Below, in pieces: positions 34,363 through 42,200 of a stretch of DNA of 55,572 nucleotides; positions within the stretch are counted from its first letter, which is position 1; every line of letters begins with the position of its first letter. Made by a program: the position numbers and the translations under genes. Origin of the DNA: an uncultured Clostridia bacterium (GTDB lineage: Bacteria; Bacillota; Clostridia; Oscillospirales; Ruminococcaceae); the NCBI GenBank assembly GCA_947631995.1, contig CANRNT010000011.1, positions 1-55,572 of the forward strand, read 5' to 3'. The notes below the pieces were generated by a model. The model searched no databases. It saw only the letters and a list, made by a program, of their open reading frames with translations, and was not told the origin of the DNA.

Positions 34363-34376
34363 ATAACACGAAACAC

Positions 34377-34406
34377 AAAAGACTTCTTTTTAAGAAGTCT
34401 TTTATT
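34377..34406 (+). terminator. Terminator after the zeta-like gene
   Basis: AAAAGACTTCTT pairs with the reverse-complementary GAAGTCTTTT around TTTAA, then TATTTAT. It separates the toxin pair from parB. Confidence 0.85.
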
Positions 34407-34423
34407 TATGGGAGGAAAATGAA

Positions 34424-35401
34424 ATGGATCTTACAGCAAGAAGAAACGAAAGGCTCGAGGAAGAACAGCAGCTTCTCAACAGCTCCGACATGTTGACTGT
34501 AATGGAAAGCGAATACGAGAACCTTTGGGGATCTCAGCAGAAGATACAGCAGATCAGCACGGACGTAATACGAATGTACAGAACACCAAAAGGAAAATCG
34601 CAGCCATACTATGTAAATCCCAAGAAAGTCAAAGCTCTGATGCTTAGTCTTCAGGACAACGGAATGTTGCAGCCGCTGGTAGTCAGAGAGCTGCACGACG
34701 ATGAGGAGTACGAATATGAAGTTATAGTCGGGAACACTCGCTTTGCCGCTGCGTCTAATCTGGACTGGAACAGCGTACCGTGCATAGTGCAGGATATGAC
34801 AGATGCGCAGGCATACGATAAGGTTTGCCAGTCAAACATACACCGCCACTACGATACCCTTGCTCCCTCAGAGCTTGCCAACTTGTATCAGGGGTATCTG
34901 GAACACCGTGGTGACAGCGATGAAACCACCAAGTTTATTGCCGATAGGTTCAATACATCTACTAGGAGTATATACAGATATGTAGGTCTGCTTAAACTGC
35001 CGCAGACACTTATTCAGGCGGTGGACGAAGGTATGCTGCCGTTCGGCAAGTATGAGCGCGTATACGGTGTATTTACAAAAGAACAGCAGGAAGTAATAGG
35101 CGAATGGCTGCAATACTATCATAAGAAACTCACGAGACAGCGTATCAACGCTTTAGAAGAAATGAAAGCTGCTGATTTTATATTCAGCATGGACAACATA
35201 AACGAGCTTGAAGATGAGATCAACAGACGTTTGTCAGAAACACCGGAAGAAGGCAGCGAAGAAGAAATTGCTGAAAGTGAAGCACAGCGACCGTCAAGGC
35301 TGTATGCTACGCTGAGGTCAATTCATAGTGATGTTTTCGGCGGACTGACGGACAGCGAGCTGGAAGAATACATTATACGACTTGTAGATGCTAATATATA
35401 A
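34424..35401 (+). CDS. parB: ParB-family DNA-binding protein
   Basis: The protein has 325 residues. The N-terminal ParB/Spo0J nuclease-like domain (about 45-130) has Val-Asn-Pro-Lys-Lys-Val-Lys ... Leu-Gln-Asp-Asn-Gly-Met-Leu-Gln-Pro-Leu-Val-Val. The nucleotide-binding motif reads Val-Gly-Asn-Thr-Arg-Phe-Ala-Ala, against the usual Gly-Glu-Arg-Arg form. Gln-Ser-Asn-Ile-His-Arg matches the Glu-Asn-Ile-Gln-Arg box. The helix-turn-helix Ile-Ala-Asp-Arg-Phe-Asn-Thr-Ser-Thr-Arg-Ser-Ile-Tyr-Arg-Tyr lies near 170-185. The acidic C-terminus should dimerise. It is the natural candidate to bind the seven palindromes of the element. GGGAGG precedes ATG 34424. Confidence 0.9.
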   Translation: MDLTARRNERLEEEQQLLNSSDMLTVMESEYENLWGSQQKIQQISTDVIRMYRTPKGKSQPYYVNPKKVKALMLSLQDNGMLQPLVVRELHDDEEYEYEVIVGNTRFAAASNLDWNSVPCIVQDMTDAQAYDKVCQSNIHRHYDTLAPSELANLYQGYLEHRGDSDETTKFIADRFNTSTRSIYRYVGLLKLPQTLIQAVDEGMLPFGKYERVYGVFTKEQQEVIGEWLQYYHKKLTRQRINALEEMKAADFIFSMDNINELEDEINRRLSETPEEGSEEEIAESEAQRPSRLYATLRSIHSDVFGGLTDSELEEYIIRLVDANI

Positions 35402-35411
35402 GGGGGAACAT

Positions 35412-35678
35412 ATGCACGCGGAATATTTGCAGTATGGCAGAGAACTTGTGGAGCTGCTCAATGTCAGGAAAGAGCAGGACGGCACATACACGGTCTTGGC
35501 AAAGAAAAAAGATGTGTTTTTGGTTGCCGACGATGCAAAGCTGTGCAACAATCGTCTTCATTTTCTTTTCGGGAGCATATATAAAGATGAAACGGCTGCG
35601 CGGCATGCTTTTGCTGCCAAGCCGACAAAAGCTATACTGCCGAAACAGATAAACATCAAAAAGCAGGTGAAGCGATGA
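35412..35678 (+). CDS. Small hypothetical protein
   Basis: An 88-residue basic protein starts at ATG 35412, six bases after AGGGGG and 11 bases after parB. Its middle shows alternating strands (Tyr-Thr-Val-Leu-Ala, Val-Phe-Leu-Val-Ala-Asp-Asp) and the C-terminus is Lys-rich. I recognise no family. It shares the parB transcript and overlaps the next small gene by the ATGA junction. Confidence 0.6.
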   Translation: MHAEYLQYGRELVELLNVRKEQDGTYTVLAKKKDVFLVADDAKLCNNRLHFLFGSIYKDETAARHAFAAKPTKAILPKQINIKKQVKR

Positions 35679-35764
35679 AGAACATAATTAGATACGTTAT
35701 CCGATATGTTTCCATAGGTATCGGCATGGGGCTTGTAGGATATCTGCTGAAAATGTTGTTTTGA
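35675..35764 (+). CDS. 29-residue membrane peptide
   Basis: The ATG overlaps the previous stop codon (ATGA) and AGGTGA lies about 6 bases upstream. The peptide is basic at the N-terminus (Lys, Arg, Arg), followed by one Gly-rich hydrophobic helix ending Lys-Met-Leu-Phe. Translational coupling supports a real gene, perhaps a small membrane regulator or type I-like toxin. It is short, so doubt remains. Confidence 0.45.
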   Translation: MKNIIRYVIRYVSIGIGMGLVGYLLKMLF

Positions 35765-35768
35765 TGTC

Positions 35769-35797
35769 TTGACTTATAACGGAATAGTTGCTATAAT
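35769..35797 (+). promoter_or_regulatory. Promoter with parS-like site downstream
   Basis: TTGACT (35769-35774), 17 bases and TATAAT (35792-35797). The palindrome at 35820-35835 starts about 16 bases past the predicted transcription start, where a bound protein would block elongation. Confidence 0.8.
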
Positions 35798-35819
35798 TTA
35801 TGTAACAGAACAGACTTAG

Positions 35820-35835
35820 TGTGCCACGTGGCACA
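35820..35835. promoter_or_regulatory. parS-like palindrome 1
   Basis: The exact 16-base palindrome TGTGCCACGTGGCACA lies between the promoter at 35769 and the gene at 35859. The bases after it (ACATAAACGGAGG) are repeated at site 2. Confidence 0.8.
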
Positions 35836-35858
35836 ACAACATAAACGGAGGCATATTT

Positions 35859-36164
35859 ATGGAATATGTTTACAAAGCAGAAGTAACAATAAACGAAGAT
35901 AAGGCGTTAAGTGACGGAGTAAAACTCGCTGGGCTGTATGCAGCCATAGATGACTGCTTCAAAGAGGATAAGATATATAAAGAAGTCAACGATAAGCTCA
36001 TTACTTACTATACCAACGACAAGGAAAAGAACGGAATGATAAGCGCCTGCGTGCTATCGCTTTATGACTCCCCCATGCGCCCGTATCTTGCTTCTCTTGT
36101 ATGGTATAACAAACTTCTGGACAATGTTGAAGATGTACTCGAGGTACTGAAAAGTGAAAAATAG
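35859..36164 (+). CDS. Hypothetical protein, tandem paralogue A
   Basis: The 101-residue protein starts 11 bases after CGGAGG. It begins Met-Glu-Tyr-Val-Tyr-Lys and has a Tyr-Tyr-Thr-Asn-Asp-Lys-Glu-Lys motif near residue 50. It ends with Trp-Tyr-Asn-Lys-Leu-Leu-x-Asn-Val-Glu-Asp-Val-Leu. The same pattern recurs in the next gene, so the two arose by duplication together with their leaders and palindromes. The family is unknown. Because a VapD-like gene follows, these could be its partners, but nothing in the sequence proves that. Confidence 0.7.
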   Translation: MEYVYKAEVTINEDKALSDGVKLAGLYAAIDDCFKEDKIYKEVNDKLITYYTNDKEKNGMISACVLSLYDSPMRPYLASLVWYNKLLDNVEDVLEVLKSEK

Positions 36165-36180
36165 TGTGCCACGTGGCACA
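36165..36180. promoter_or_regulatory. parS-like palindrome 2
   Basis: An exact TGTGCCACGTGGCACA copy starts directly after the stop codon of paralogue A. Palindrome and downstream leader match site 1, showing duplication of site plus gene. Confidence 0.8.
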
Positions 36181-36203
36181 ACAACATAAACGGAGGTATA
36201 TTT

Positions 36204-36512
36204 ATGGAATATGTTTACAAAGTAGAAATAGTGCTCGATGAAGATAAGCTGGCACAGGCAGGCAAAAGCGCTGAAGAAGTGTGTGCTGATATAGACAAGC
36301 ACTTCCAAAAGCCGGGAATACTCAAAGACATAGAAAACAAGAACATTGTTTACTATTCTAACGACGAGGACAAAGACGACAGCATAACGGCGGCTGTTAT
36401 GATGGTGTATCTGTCGGCGGAAAGACCGTATATAAAGGCGATGACTTGGCACAACAAGCTGCTTGGCAGCGTTGAGGACGTTTTGGAAGAAGTCAAAAAA
36501 GGCGGTCTTTGA
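36204..36512 (+). CDS. Hypothetical protein, tandem paralogue B
   Basis: This 102-residue protein shares with paralogue A the N-terminus Met-Glu-Tyr-Val-Tyr-Lys, the central Tyr-Tyr-x-Asn-Asp-x-x-Lys, Arg-Pro-Tyr and the end Asn-Lys-Leu-Leu-x-x-Val-Glu-Asp-Val-Leu-Glu. Substitutions are many, so the duplication is not recent at protein level, although the leaders remain almost identical. That contrast suggests the leader sequence is under selection or gene conversion. The function is unknown. Confidence 0.7.
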   Translation: MEYVYKVEIVLDEDKLAQAGKSAEEVCADIDKHFQKPGILKDIENKNIVYYSNDEDKDDSITAAVMMVYLSAERPYIKAMTWHNKLLGSVEDVLEEVKKGGL

Positions 36513-36518
36513 TAATAT

Positions 36519-36902
36519 ATGCGGCGATATATTTGGGAGATAAACTTTGATCTTGATACTAAGCTTTTGCAGGAAAATTATCCTAGTGATAATTGGAGAA
36601 AAGCATATAACGACATATTTGTATTTATGAATAAGAACGGCTTTGAGCATAGGCAGGGATCAGGGTATATATCTAAAACTCCAATTAGTGAATTTAATCT
36701 TGAAAGTGTTTTGACACGACTGGTTCAAGATAATTTATGGCTAGCTGACTCTGTCAGAAAAATTGATACAACAGTTGCGTTAAGAACGATTAGCCGAAAA
36801 GAACTAGTTAATAGTGTAGCCGAACAGAAACGCAACGAACGCCAGTCCGTCCGTGCGGCGGCGATGACAAGACAACATTTTTCTTCGGGAAGAAAAAGAT
36901 AG
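36519..36902 (+). CDS. VapD-like protein
   Basis: The 127-residue protein resembles VapD over the first 90 residues. It has an early Asp11-x-Asp13, then Trp-Arg-Lys-Ala-Tyr-x-Asp-Ile, then Lys-Asn-Gly-Phe-Glu-x-Arg-Gln-Gly-Ser-x-Tyr-Ile (residues 39-51), and a late Trp-Leu-Ala-Asp-Ser-Val-Arg-Lys-Ile. VapD proteins have a Cas2-like ferredoxin fold and act as ribonucleases, often on plasmids. The C-terminal 35 residues are a basic tail not typical of VapD. No good ribosome site precedes the ATG; translation is probably coupled to the gene ending six bases upstream. Confidence 0.7.
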   Translation: MRRYIWEINFDLDTKLLQENYPSDNWRKAYNDIFVFMNKNGFEHRQGSGYISKTPISEFNLESVLTRLVQDNLWLADSVRKIDTTVALRTISRKELVNSVAEQKRNERQSVRAAAMTRQHFSSGRKR

Positions 36903-36903
36903 C

Positions 36904-36919
36904 TGTGCCACGTGGCACA
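36904..36919. promoter_or_regulatory. parS-like palindrome 3
   Basis: An exact TGTGCCACGTGGCACA copy starts one base after the VapD-like stop codon and lies 24 bases before the Fic start. Confidence 0.8.
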
Positions 36920-36943
36920 GATGCATAAAGAGGTGATCAATAT

Positions 36944-38038
36944 ATGATAAATGATATAACAAGCAAACCATTTGGCGAACAGCTAAAAAAGCAATTGCTG
37001 CATGAGTTCAACAATAACGACAGAAACGGCATATACGCATATACGCAAAAATACATGGCGTATAATTCAAATAAGATAGAGGGCAGCACACTAAATAGTG
37101 AACAAACGGCATTGTTATTTGACACGGGGACATTGGTAAATAACGCAGACTTCGTTTACCGCGCAAAAGATATAGAGGAAATGACCGGTCACTTCAAAAT
37201 GTTTAATGAAATCCTTAAAAGCCTTGACAAACCGCTTTCTGTTGAAATGATAAAATCCTTTCATTATCAGCTTAAATCAGGTGTGTTTGAGGATTATGCT
37301 AACGGTTATCCGATCGGAGAGTTCAAAAATAGACGCAACAGCGTTTCAGATATAGAAACTGAGCTTCCGGAAAATGTTCCGGCGAGGATATCCTCGCTAG
37401 TCACAAAGTATAACAACAGTCCACAAACTTTGAATGACATAGCAGACTTCCATATTGAGTATGAAAGCATACACCCGTTCCAGGACGGCAACGGCAGAAC
37501 AGGAAGAGCGATCATCTTTAAACAATGTATTGAAAGCGGTCTGATACCCGTAATAATATCTGACGATGATAAAATAATGTATTACAGAGCGCTCAACTAT
37601 GCACAAAAGCATAACGATCATAATCCGCTGCTGAAATTGTTTGAAATGGCGCAGGATAAGTATTATCGCAAAGCAAAAGATTTTTTGCCGATACCGAATG
37701 ATAAAGCTGAGCAAGCATCTGAGGTCATGAATGGATTTGTTGAACAACTTATCAGCAGCAAGATGGCAGCGCCGGAACAGATAAGCACTTGTGATAGTTT
37801 GGATACTGTACGCTGCATTATACGGCATGACAGATCAGTAATGGCAATAGATTTTTTGCAGAATACTATTGTTCTTTGTAACAGCGGTAATGTAATGACT
37901 TCGCAAAAGCTTATGGATAACGACAAGCAAGGATATGATGTCTTTTGTAAAATAGCCGACTCTTTAAAAGAGTATATAGGCAGTCATAATTATAAGGCTT
38001 TTAATAATTCTTTTTCGGCAAACAACAGAAAACTGTAG
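36944..38038 (+). CDS. Fic-family AMP-transferase with built-in inhibitory motif
   Basis: The 364-residue protein carries the catalytic Fic motif His-Pro-Phe-Gln-Asp-Gly-Asn-Gly-Arg-Thr-Gly-Arg near residue 177. An N-terminal inhibitory helix has Ser42-x3-Glu46-Gly47, the class II form in which the Glu blocks ATP binding. Fic enzymes move AMP (or other nucleotide groups) onto hydroxyl side chains of target proteins. Their targets include gyrase, small GTPases and chaperones. The C-terminal 120 residues are an unassigned domain. GAGGTGA lies 6-7 bases before the ATG. It is followed after 13 bases by a lipoprotein gene. Confidence 0.92.
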   Translation: MINDITSKPFGEQLKKQLLHEFNNNDRNGIYAYTQKYMAYNSNKIEGSTLNSEQTALLFDTGTLVNNADFVYRAKDIEEMTGHFKMFNEILKSLDKPLSVEMIKSFHYQLKSGVFEDYANGYPIGEFKNRRNSVSDIETELPENVPARISSLVTKYNNSPQTLNDIADFHIEYESIHPFQDGNGRTGRAIIFKQCIESGLIPVIISDDDKIMYYRALNYAQKHNDHNPLLKLFEMAQDKYYRKAKDFLPIPNDKAEQASEVMNGFVEQLISSKMAAPEQISTCDSLDTVRCIIRHDRSVMAIDFLQNTIVLCNSGNVMTSQKLMDNDKQGYDVFCKIADSLKEYIGSHNYKAFNNSFSANNRKL

Positions 38039-38051
38039 GAGTGTGACTAAC

Positions 38052-39020
38052 ATGAAAAAAACACTTGCAATAATAGCTGCTATGGCAATGGCGTTTGCGC
38101 TTTGCTCATGTGGCAATACTGCTGACAGCGAACCTGCGGCAGCTCAACCCGACAGCTCGGTGGCTGCTTCCGCAGCACTAGACGATGACAGCGAAGCTTC
38201 GCAGGCTGACAGCTCAGGCAGCTCTGACAGCTCCGACAGCTCGTCCGCTGCGGTAACTACTACAACTCCGAAAGCTAACGATCCGAGCGAAGAAAGCACA
38301 GAAAAGGCAGACGGCGGCAAGACAACGACCGCTGCAAAGAACAGCAGCGGTAAGACAACAACTGCCGCGAAGAACAGCGGCAAGACCACGACCGCAAAGA
38401 ACAGCAGCGGCAAGACAACGACTGCCGCGAAGAACAGCAGCAAGACTACCACGGCAAAGAAAGCCACTACCCCTGCTGCTCCCTCCCCTGCCCCCGAAAC
38501 GACAACTCCTGCACCTGCAACGACTACCACAACAACGACTACTACGCCTGCACCTACACCTGCACCGCCTGTTGTTCAAAAATCTTATTCAGAAATTGCT
38601 GATGAAATGTTCAATGCTATAAATGAGGAAAGAATAAAAGCTGGCGTTGCGCCGCTGACCCTTGACCCGTTTATGAAAGAATGTGCAATGTTACGAGCTG
38701 AAGAAACCGTTGTTTATAAATGTAAGGTTCATTGCAGACCTGACGGAAGCAGTTGCTTTGATGTTTTTAACGAAGTAAAAACTGACGGAAAAAACTATTT
38801 TGTTTATAGTTCTTTTGAATGCCTTGGAGCAGGAGATCCTAACGACCCGCATTACTTTGCTAATTTACTTCTTTCGTCGCAAGAAGGTCATAGAGAGGCT
38901 ATGCTCAATCCCAATTACAAAATCGCTGCTGTCGGCTATTATGATAATGAAATGATTGGTGCTCCCGGAACAGGCGGTACTGCAATTCTTCTATTAGCTA
39001 CCGAATATATAACATACTAA
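38052..39020 (+). CDS. Lipoprotein with Lys/Thr repeats and CAP domain
   Basis: The product has 322 residues from ATG 38052 (AGGAG 10 bases upstream; an in-frame GTG lies three codons earlier). The signal peptide ends Leu-Cys-Ser-Cys, a lipobox. A Ser/Asp-rich segment leads into five imperfect repeats of Gly-Lys-Thr-Thr-Thr-Ala-Ala-Lys-Asn-Ser-Ser, then a Thr/Pro/Ala stalk. The C-terminal 145 residues are a CAP-like domain (Ile-Asn-x-Glu-Arg, Gly-His-Arg-Glu-Ala-Met-Leu-Asn-Pro, Ala-Val-Gly-Tyr-Tyr). It has the same plan as the chromosomal lipoprotein at 14849 but without SH3b. The repeats are encoded by near-identical 33-base units and may vary in number. Confidence 0.85.
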   Translation: MKKTLAIIAAMAMAFALCSCGNTADSEPAAAQPDSSVAASAALDDDSEASQADSSGSSDSSDSSSAAVTTTTPKANDPSEESTEKADGGKTTTAAKNSSGKTTTAAKNSGKTTTAKNSSGKTTTAAKNSSKTTTAKKATTPAAPSPAPETTTPAPATTTTTTTTTPAPTPAPPVVQKSYSEIADEMFNAINEERIKAGVAPLTLDPFMKECAMLRAEETVVYKCKVHCRPDGSSCFDVFNEVKTDGKNYFVYSSFECLGAGDPNDPHYFANLLLSSQEGHREAMLNPNYKIAAVGYYDNEMIGAPGTGGTAILLLATEYITY

Positions 39021-39047
39021 TTTATCATATACTTCATATATTCGCTT

Positions 39048-39082
39048 AAAAAGACTTCTCTTTTCGGGAGGTCTTTTTTCAT
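39048..39082 (+). terminator. Terminator after the element lipoprotein
   Basis: AAAAAGACTTCTC and GGGAGGTCTTTTT pair (two wobbles) around TTTTC. It resembles the terminator after the zeta-like gene. Confidence 0.85.
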
Positions 39083-39135
39083 ACTCTGAAACATTTTTTC
39101 TCTGACAGAAAATAAAAGATGAAAGGAAGATGTAT

Positions 39136-39159
39136 ATGAACAGACCCAGACCACCTTAA
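39136..39159 (+). other. Seven-codon leader peptide candidate
   Basis: GAAAGGAAGATGTATATG, the same initiation context that precedes the VirB2-like gene at 50570, here starts a seven-residue peptide Met-Asn-Arg-Pro-Arg-Pro-Pro before a stop. It lies in the leader of the adhesin gene. Pro-rich ends can stall ribosomes. It may instead be the remnant of a deleted gene. Confidence 0.3.
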
Positions 39160-39217
39160 AGGCTTGCTGCACTTCCCCATTCGACAAATATGAAAAACTA
39201 AGAAAGGATAAGAAGTT

Positions 39218-42200
39218 ATGCGAATAAAAAACAAAATATTTCATAAGCTTATCGCTATGATCTCGGTCATGGCGATTTTTGTTTCTTCAGTCGCGCCGAC
39301 TGTCGCAAGCGCGCTTGAGTTCGACCTAAGAATTACAAGCATGACAGAAACGGGCGGCTCTATATCGTCGAACAATCCATTGCACACGGGCAGTCTACAC
39401 GAGATACAAAAAATATATGCCTTTGGCCCACAAGATCCGTTGCTTTGTCTTGAGGTAAACTCTCGCTGCATGACCGGAGACAGCTATCACTATAAAGACA
39501 GCACCGACGGCGACCATTGGGATAACCTCGGTGACTGGAGGCGTCGTGATATAGGACTTATAATGCATTACGGCTACTGGGCGCCGGGCGGAGTTCACAA
39601 AAACGACGCTTACTGGGACGCTACACAGTTGCTTGTCTGGGAAGTATCAGGGTATCATTGGGATAATCCTCATTACAGACAACTTAGGTCATTTAACTAC
39701 GATTCGCCGTCAAGTGCTTGCGACACACCGCTCATTAATTATTATTCATCGACTCGTGGCGATTATGACGCGGTAAGAAACGCTTATTATGAAATAATCA
39801 ATAAGGTGTGCTGGCACTATCAGACAGGCTTTCACAGCAGCGAAGCTGATGCACGCAACAGCGCCATAGAGCTTGTATACAATCCTGATACATCTCATTA
39901 TGAAGTCACACTCGACAGCGATACGGGATTGTGGAACGACTTCGACTGGTCGTCGGCTCTGGAAGCTAACGGCATACACGTTGTTATGCAGGGTACGAAC
40001 AGATACCTCCTCTGGTCGGATCATTCGTTTTCACCTATTGCCATATCTCGACTTAAACAGTCAACGGTCAACAATGATGAGCATGGTGTTCTTGTTTACT
40101 ATAACACAACCGTGAACGATGGTCAGTCGATCGCACAGTCCTGCAACCCTGATACAGTAACCGGTTGGATGGCTTTGTATGCTGAAACATATGAAGCCCC
40201 GAAAGGAGATATACAGATAACAAAAGACATACAGCTTGCTGACGGAGCAGTTGCGGACGACAGTTTGTATCAGGACATGACATTCAATATAAAAAACAGC
40301 GGCGGAGAGTATCTCGTGCTTGATACTCTGAGCGCAGAACAGGGTCTGTATCAATTCAACTCAACTACCGCCAATGCCGAAGAAGCTACGGCTATAAAAC
40401 TCGGCACGGTCAGCAAGACTGCTATTCTCAGAAAAGTAGAAGTCGGCGACTATACCGTTTCGGAAGTTAATTCGGGCGCAGCGTTTACGGCTGAGGCAGC
40501 GGATATCAACGTTACTGTTTCGGCTGATAATACAGCTACGGCTGCATTTGTAAACAAGGAAACTACCACAATAGTTCAGATACTCAAGCGGACTTCCAAC
40601 GGCAGCAATGCTGTTGAGGGCATACACTTTATTCTCAAGGGAACGACCGCAACGGGCAGAGAGTACACCGCCGACGGTTACACCAATGCGAACGGCGAGC
40701 TGCTTTTGCCGAATATCCCCATAGGCGAATATACCGTATACGAGGACGGCAGCTCCGTGCCTATTGGCTATCTCACAGCAGATGAGCAGGGCGTTTCTAT
40801 TAAAAGCGGCGAGGAAAGCACGTTGGAGTTTGTCAACGATACGACCAAGGTTCAGATATCGAAAAAAGCCATAACGGGCGACGATGAGCTTCCCGGCGCA
40901 AAGCTTCAAGTTAAGGACAGCACAGGAAAAGTCGTTGATGAATGGACGTCTACTGACAAAGCGCACATGATCGAGGGCAAGCTCGCGGCAGGCGAGGAAT
41001 ATACTCTCCACGAGGAAATAGCTCCCGACGGTTACGTTGTTGCTAATGACATTACTTTTACCGTCAGCGAGGACGGCAGCGTTGATACTGTTACAATGAT
41101 AGACGATACCACAAAAGTTCAGATATCCAAGAAAGCCATAACAGGCGACAATGAGCTTGCAGGCGCTAAATTGCAGGTCAAGGACAGTACAGGAAAAGTA
41201 GTTGACGAATGGACATCAACAAATGAAGCGCACATGATCGAGGGCAAGCTTAAAGCAGGAGAAAAGTATACTCTTCACGAGAAGATAGCTCCCGACGGTT
41301 ACGTTGTTGCTAATGACATTACTTTTACCGTCAGCGAGGACGGCAGCGTTGATACCGTAACTATGCGCGACGACATAATGAAAGGTACGGTCGAGGTACA
41401 CAAGACTACCGAGGGTATGGTTAACCTCGGCGGCATTGACCTTGTTCTTTCGGGTACATCGTTCCTCGGCAACAACGTCAATATGACAGCCACGACCGAC
41501 GAAACAGGTCTTGCGGTATTTGAGGGCGTGCCTATTGGTACATATACCATTACGGAAGATAAAAGCACCGTTCCTTACGGATATCTTGTTGCAGATCCGA
41601 TCAAGGGCGTGGAAGTCGTATATGCCGAAGTAACAGATGTTGATATGTACAATACCGAGATGACAGGCAGCATAAGCGTACAGAAAACTACCGAGGGTAT
41701 GATAAACCTCGGCGGCATTGACCTTGTTCTTTCGGGAGTAACTGATACTGGCAGAGATATCGAGCTGACAGCCACGACCGATGAAACAGGTCTTGCGGTA
41801 TTTGAAAACGTACCGGTTGGTACATATACAATAACCGAAGATGAAAGCACCGTACCTTACGGATACCTTGTTGCTGACCCCATTGAGGGCGTTGAAGTCA
41901 TATATGCGGAGCAGACCGATGTAGAGATCTACAACGCTGAAATGACAGGCAGCCTGCGTATCCATAAAAAAACCGCAGGCATGACGCATATAGGCGGCAT
42001 AGGCTTTGTCCTTTCGGGTGTTACCGACACGGGCAGAGAAATAAAGCTGTCTGTTGCGACCGATGAAACAGGCCTTGCGATATTTAAGGATATACCCGTT
42101 GGCACATACACAATAACCGAGGACGGCAGTACCGTTCCCACAGGTTACTTTGTTGCTAAACCCGTAACAGGCGTAGAGGTAGTATACGCAGAGGATACCG

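Noticed and set aside
38144-38579. Low-complexity frames opposite the Lys/Thr repeats of the element lipoprotein
   Set aside because: They arise from the repetitive coding sequence of the plus-strand gene.
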